8,572 bases of DNA from Chryseobacterium sp. UBA6632. GTDB lineage: Bacteria; Bacteroidota; Bacteroidia; Flavobacteriales; Weeksellaceae. Positions 4,070-8,572 of this stretch are shown piece after piece. The stretch is from positions 1-8,572 of the forward strand of contig DKLU01000202.1 in NCBI GenBank assembly GCA_002455915.1, in the 5' to 3' direction. Each line of letters starts with the position of its first letter. Positions within the stretch are counted from its first letter, which is position 1. The notes beneath the pieces were generated by a model. The model had not been told where the DNA came from, searched no databases, and was given only the letters and a program-made list of their open reading frames with translations. The position numbers were made by a program, and so were the translations under genes.

Positions 4070-7009
4070 ATGATGAATCTAAAAGCTTGTACGCTCAGCG
4101 TAGCAGCCCTGTTCTTTATTGGGCAACATCTTTCAGCCCAGAAAAAGGATACATTACCTAAAGAAAAACAAATAGACGAAGTTGTCATTGTTGCTTATGG
4201 TACTCAGAAAAAAGAAACAGTAGTAGGTTCTAACACCGAAATTAAATCTAAACAGTTTGCCGATCGTCCGATTTCGAATATAGGACAAGCTTTGGATGGA
4301 GCAAGCCCTGGGGTAAAAGTGAGTACGGGCTCGGGACAGCCAGGGAGTGCACCTAATATTCAGGTGAGAGGAATCGGCTCTTACGGAATTTCTACAGATC
4401 CTTTGTACGTGGTAGATGGTGTTATATATACGGGAGCTTTGTCTGCGCTTAATCCTAATGATATTGCATCTTTCAACATTTTAAAAGATGCAGCTTCCAC
4501 ATCATTGTATGGTTCTGCTGCGGCAAACGGAGTTGTTTTAATTACGACAAAATCGGGGAGAAGAGGTGCGAAAGATGCTCTTAACTTTAGCATGAGCACA
4601 GGATATGTTGGAAGGTCTATTCCTGAATATAACAGAGTCAGTACTTCTCAATATTATCCTTTGGTTTGGGAAGCAATGAGAAACGGAAGATTGGCAACGG
4701 GTTCTACGTTGGCTGATGCGAATGCGTATGCAAGCAATAATTTGATTTCAGGAATTTTAAAGAATAATGTTTATAATGTCCCGGATAATCAGTTGGTTAT
4801 TAATGGTATTTTAAATCCGGATGCTAAACTGAAGTATACCGATCTGAATTGGGAAAAACCTTTATTAAGAACAGGATTCAGACAAAATTATGAATTAAAT
4901 TATAGCGGAGGAAGTGAGAAAACATCTTATTTTTCTTCTGTAAGCTATACCAACGAAGCGGGGTATTTAGCAAAATCAGATTTTGAAAGATTTACGGGAA
5001 GATTAAAAATCGATTCGCAGCTTAAAAGTTGGTTGAAATTAGGAACCAGCATCAACGGAGTTTCATCTTACGGAAATAATGCGGTAGACGGTGCTGATAA
5101 TAACTCATCATATATCAATCCTTACAGAGCAATTAGGTTGATGGGGCCAATATACAGCCCTTATGCCCATAATCCAACCACCAATGCAACATTGTATGAT
5201 GCGAATGGGAATGTGATGTATGATGGTGGACAAAGAGGTGCGGATGCGGCTTCGGGAAGAAACATCATTCAGGAAACATTATTAAATAAAGATATTTCGA
5301 AGAATTTTTATATTATTTCAAGAGCGTATGCAGAATTTAAGGTTGATCCTTATTTAACGTTATCCACAAATGTAGGATATGACGTACGAAACAACAGGAG
5401 AAGCAGATATGTAAATAAGATTATTGGTGATGCAGCTCCTGCTGGTGCGGCAGACAGAACTTCGATAATAGAACAAACGCTTACATTTAATCAATTATTA
5501 AATTACAAAAGAAAGTTTGATTTTCATAATTTCGAATTTCTACTCGGCCATGAAAACTACAAATATATGTACGAGTATATGTATGGCTACAAGCAGGGAC
5601 AAGTCGTAGATGGTAATGATGAGTTAATCAATTTTGTAACTCCTACTTCCTTAACTTCTCAAACAGATAATTATCGAAAAGAAAGTGTTTTTTCCAGATT
5701 GAATTATGATTATAAATCGAAATATTTATTATCGGGATCTATTCGCTGGGATGCTTCTTCGAGATTTAGCAAGGATGTAAGATGGCATTCTTTCTGGTCT
5801 GTTGGTGCGGGATGGAGAATTAAAGAAGAAAACTTTTTAAAAGATTCAAGAGTTGTAAATGAATTGAAATTGCGAGGCTCTTACGGACAAGTTGGGAATG
5901 ATAATACCAATTCTTATTATATGTACCAAAACACATATAGTTTAGGATATAATAATGCTCAGGAAGCAGGAATACTATTTAATTTCTTAGCCTATCCGGG
6001 GATTACCTGGGAATCTAATGATCAAACGGATGTAGGTCTTGATTTCGGATTTTTTAATAATCGAATTACCGGTAGCATTGAATACTACAACAGAATTACA
6101 AAAGATTTAATATTTCCGGTTCCTCTTCCTGTTTCTGCCGGAGTTCCGGGAAATGTTATCAATAAGAATATTGGTACGATGTATAATAGAGGCTGGGAAT
6201 TAGGATTAAATGCAGATATCCTTAAAAATGAAAATTTTAAATGGAGTATCAATATAAATGCTTCAACTCTTAAAAATCAAATTACAGAGTTATCAAACGG
6301 AATTACTCAGATTATTAACGGAACGAAAAAAGTTTCTGTCGGGCATTCTGTTTACGATTATTGGTTGAGACAATGGTATGGGGTAGATTCTTCCGATGGT
6401 TCGCCTTTGTTTTTGTTGGATGATAAATTTGCCAATACTACAGCTTCTGATATTAGGACAGTAAACGGAACGTTGGTGACAACCAATTTTAATAAAGCAA
6501 AATATGATTATTCAGGATCTGCAATTCCTGATTTATTCGGAAGTTTTGGAACTTCGATTAATTTTAAACAATGGTCTTTATCGGCGATGTTTACTTATCA
6601 AATCGGAGGAAAAACGTATGATTCAAATTATCAGGCGCTAATGTCTGCATATCCGCAAGGAGGAGCTTTGAGTACTGATATTTTAGACAGATGGACAACT
6701 CCGGGGCAGATTACAGATGTTCCTGCTCTTAATTCTTCAACCTATACAAGTTCAAATGCAGGATCAAGCAGATGGCTTATAAAATCAGACTTTATTTCTT
6801 TCAGACAACTGACGTTAGGATATAGTTTTAATACGAGCGACATTTCAAAATACGGATTGTCTGGTTTAAGATTTACAGTTTCCGGAGAAAATCTTTGGAG
6901 CAAAACAGCAAGAAAAGGATTGGAGCCTGTTCAGTCTTTCAACGGAACAACTACCAACAGATACTTGCCGGCAAGAATTATAACACTAGGGGCTAATATC
7001 TCATTCTAA
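4070..7009 (+). CDS. SusC/RagA family TonB-linked outer membrane transporter
   Basis: This 979-residue protein is the barrel of a SusCD uptake complex in the outer membrane; it imports an oligosaccharide or peptide using TonB energy. A signal peptide covers residues 1-23 (cleavage after Ala23, before Gln24). The TonB box DEVVIVAYG is at 36-44, directly after the signal peptide. The plug domain (about 50-165) carries the SusC signatures VRGIGS (99-104), PLYVVDGV (111-118) and a downstream ILKDAAS...LYGS...GVVLITTKSG block. The remainder is beta-barrel rich in aromatic, Asn and Gly residues, ending in a terminal Phe (LGANISF) as outer-membrane proteins do. The usual N-terminal carboxypeptidase-D-like domain of about 80 residues, found in many SusC proteins, is absent. 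A second ATG at 4073 is an equally possible start and would only shorten the signal peptide by one residue. SusD follows 10 bp downstream. Substrate cannot be read from the sequence. Confidence 0.96.
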   Translation: MMNLKACTLSVAALFFIGQHLSAQKKDTLPKEKQIDEVVIVAYGTQKKETVVGSNTEIKSKQFADRPISNIGQALDGASPGVKVSTGSGQPGSAPNIQVRGIGSYGISTDPLYVVDGVIYTGALSALNPNDIASFNILKDAASTSLYGSAAANGVVLITTKSGRRGAKDALNFSMSTGYVGRSIPEYNRVSTSQYYPLVWEAMRNGRLATGSTLADANAYASNNLISGILKNNVYNVPDNQLVINGILNPDAKLKYTDLNWEKPLLRTGFRQNYELNYSGGSEKTSYFSSVSYTNEAGYLAKSDFERFTGRLKIDSQLKSWLKLGTSINGVSSYGNNAVDGADNNSSYINPYRAIRLMGPIYSPYAHNPTTNATLYDANGNVMYDGGQRGADAASGRNIIQETLLNKDISKNFYIISRAYAEFKVDPYLTLSTNVGYDVRNNRRSRYVNKIIGDAAPAGAADRTSIIEQTLTFNQLLNYKRKFDFHNFEFLLGHENYKYMYEYMYGYKQGQVVDGNDELINFVTPTSLTSQTDNYRKESVFSRLNYDYKSKYLLSGSIRWDASSRFSKDVRWHSFWSVGAGWRIKEENFLKDSRVVNELKLRGSYGQVGNDNTNSYYMYQNTYSLGYNNAQEAGILFNFLAYPGITWESNDQTDVGLDFGFFNNRITGSIEYYNRITKDLIFPVPLPVSAGVPGNVINKNIGTMYNRGWELGLNADILKNENFKWSININASTLKNQITELSNGITQIINGTKKVSVGHSVYDYWLRQWYGVDSSDGSPLFLLDDKFANTTASDIRTVNGTLVTTNFNKAKYDYSGSAIPDLFGSFGTSINFKQWSLSAMFTYQIGGKTYDSNYQALMSAYPQGGALSTDILDRWTTPGQITDVPALNSSTYTSSNAGSSRWLIKSDFISFRQLTLGYSFNTSDISKYGLSGLRFTVSGENLWSKTARKGLEPVQSFNGTTTNRYLPARIITLGANISF

Positions 7010-7019
7010 AAAATACAAA

Positions 7020-8528
7020 ATGAAAAATATAAAATTACATTGTAAAAAACTTACCATTTTTTCATCTCTTTTCTTAGCTTTTGCATTAAGTTCATGTCAT
7101 AGCGATTATTTAGAGACAGATCCTACGACAGCTGTTTCGGAAAGTGCGGCATATTCCAGTGCTTCCAATCTTATGGCAATTATCAACGGTATGCATCGCG
7201 ATATGTATTCCCGTCAAAATAACAGTCAAGGGCAAAACGGACAAGGCGGGATGATGATTATTCTAGATGCTTTAGGCGAAGATCTTGTTTTTCCATCTAC
7301 AGGAAATGGCTGGTACATTTCTACCGTGAGATGGCAGGATCAGGCAAATGCGACGAGTGATGTTACGTTTTATCCTTATCAGTTTTACTATGCATTAATT
7401 AGAAATGCAAATATGGTAATTGCTAACGGGCCTAGCGTTCCTGCACCTACAGATGCTGATAATGTTACTATAAAAAAGGCAATTGGTGAAGCTTATGCGT
7501 TCCGAGCATTTTGTTATTATATGTTGGTTCAGATTTATGGCAAAAGATATGTTCCAGGAGCAAATAATACGCAGCTTGGAGTTCCTTTACGATTATTGGC
7601 TGATGAGGTTCCGATGAAAAGAAATACAGTAGAAGAAGTTTATAATCAGGTTAATAAAGATTTAGATGAAGCATATACAAGATTAATTGGAACTACAAGA
7701 GCTGCGAAATCACATTTTGATGCGAATGTTATTTCTGGATTAAAAGCGAGAGTTGCATTAACACAGGGAAATTATCCTTTAGCTGTTTCTTCAGCAAAAT
7801 TGGCAAGAGCGGGCTACGGTTTGATGGATAAAGCAACTTACGCTGCTGGTTTCAATAATTTAAGTAATGGTGAATGGATCTGGGGAGCAACTATTGTTTC
7901 AGATCAGACCGATTATTTCGGAAATTTTGGAGCATATATGTCGAGAAACTATAATTCTACCAATATCCGTCAGGCCCCAAAGGCGATGAACAGTAAGTTG
8001 TATGGCTTATTCCCTGCTACAGATGTTCGCCGACAGTTGGTAGATCCTACAGGAAATCATACATCATTGAGCTTGCCTTCCAACTATTCTAAATTTCCTT
8101 ATACCAGTCAGAAATTCCTTTCGGTGAGTCTTTCTGATAGTAGAATGGATGTTCCTTACATGAGAGCAGCTGAAATGTATTTAATAGAAGCTGAAGCACA
8201 GGCAAGACAAGGAAATGAAGCTGAGTCAAAATTAATTTTTAACCAATTAATGCTCAATAGAAACTCTTCTTATACCGCATCTTCCAATACTGGAACGGCT
8301 TATATTAATGATGTTTTAAATAGTAGAAGAATTGAACTTTGGGGAGAAGGCTTCAGGTTTTTAGATTTAAAAAGATTGAATCAAAACTTAGATAGAACAG
8401 GAGCTAACCATTCTTCGGTAGTAGATAATAATGTAATGACGGTGTCAAATACAGATAAACGTTGGGAATTTTTAATTCCGATGAAAGAGATTGATGCAAA
8501 TCCTTTGATTGAGCAAAATCCTTTATAG
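7020..8528 (+). CDS. SusD/RagB family surface lipoprotein
   Basis: This 502-residue protein is the substrate-binding lid of the SusCD pair. It has a lipoprotein signal peptide with lipobox LSSC and lipidated Cys26. Residues 28-32 (SDYLE), just after the Cys, resemble the reported flavobacterial lipoprotein export signal SDDFE, which fits display on the outside of the cell. The N-terminal SusD-like TPR region includes YALIRNANMVI (124-134) and IGEAYAFRAFCYYMLVQIYG (155-174). The C-terminal RagB/SusD region includes PYMRAAEMYLIEAEA (about 378-392), RRIELWGEGFRFLDLKR (about 436-452) and the family-typical ending IPMKEIDANPLIEQNPL (486-502), so the protein is complete. The 10-bp gap to susC-like gene 4070-7009 shows co-transcription. 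Ligand-binding residues vary within the family, so the ligand is unknown. Confidence 0.96.
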   Translation: MKNIKLHCKKLTIFSSLFLAFALSSCHSDYLETDPTTAVSESAAYSSASNLMAIINGMHRDMYSRQNNSQGQNGQGGMMIILDALGEDLVFPSTGNGWYISTVRWQDQANATSDVTFYPYQFYYALIRNANMVIANGPSVPAPTDADNVTIKKAIGEAYAFRAFCYYMLVQIYGKRYVPGANNTQLGVPLRLLADEVPMKRNTVEEVYNQVNKDLDEAYTRLIGTTRAAKSHFDANVISGLKARVALTQGNYPLAVSSAKLARAGYGLMDKATYAAGFNNLSNGEWIWGATIVSDQTDYFGNFGAYMSRNYNSTNIRQAPKAMNSKLYGLFPATDVRRQLVDPTGNHTSLSLPSNYSKFPYTSQKFLSVSLSDSRMDVPYMRAAEMYLIEAEAQARQGNEAESKLIFNQLMLNRNSSYTASSNTGTAYINDVLNSRRIELWGEGFRFLDLKRLNQNLDRTGANHSSVVDNNVMTVSNTDKRWEFLIPMKEIDANPLIEQNPL

Positions 8529-8572
8529 CAGAACATTCTAATAATTTTTAATATATTTTTTACCAAGGCCTC
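8529..8572. other. AT-rich stretch after the SusD gene
   Basis: The last 44 bp contain no gene start and no hairpin followed by a T run. Transcription from the SusCD pair may therefore continue into genes to the right that would define the locus. Confidence 0.4.

Overview
The window looks like chromosome of a low-GC flavobacterium, most like Chryseobacterium and its Weeksellaceae relatives. The evidence is a SusC/SusD outer-membrane pair, a type IX secretion (T9SS) C-terminal sorting domain, a SusD lipoprotein with a flavobacterial-type surface-export signal, A-rich start regions without Shine-Dalgarno sequences, and TAnnTTTG-like promoter elements. The genus is inferred from general resemblance; no marker gene is present.

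Left part, minus strand (1-2795). Reading in the direction of transcription from 2795 leftward, there are two tandem 180-residue phage tail-collar/MdpB-like proteins (2253-2795 and 1676-2218; 127 of 180 residues identical by ungapped hand alignment). Next is a secreted protein with a T9SS type A sorting domain (823-1650). The gaps are only 34 and 25 bp, and a rho-independent terminator follows at 693-727. These three genes look like one transcription unit with no phage genes around it. Beyond the terminator is the first 220 codons of a phosphatidylinositol-specific phospholipase C (PI-PLC)-like protein (1-662), cut by the window edge. It is missing from a complete-ORF listing because its stop lies outside the window.

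Middle, plus strand (3052-3871). A 256-bp divergent gap separates the collar operon from a single gene of the enoyl-CoA hydratase/isomerase (crotonase) family, which ends in a strong terminator at 3838-3871.

Right part, plus strand (4070-8528). A SusC/RagA TonB-dependent transporter and a SusD/RagB surface lipoprotein lie 10 bp apart. They form the standard outer-membrane uptake pair: SusD captures substrate at the surface and acts as a lid on the SusC barrel, and TonB drives import. No hydrolase or regulator that would name the substrate is inside the window, and the operon may continue past 8572.

The part most worth a second look is the collar-collar-T9SS cassette. I see no CRISPR array, tRNA, rRNA, insertion sequence or recognisable mobile element.
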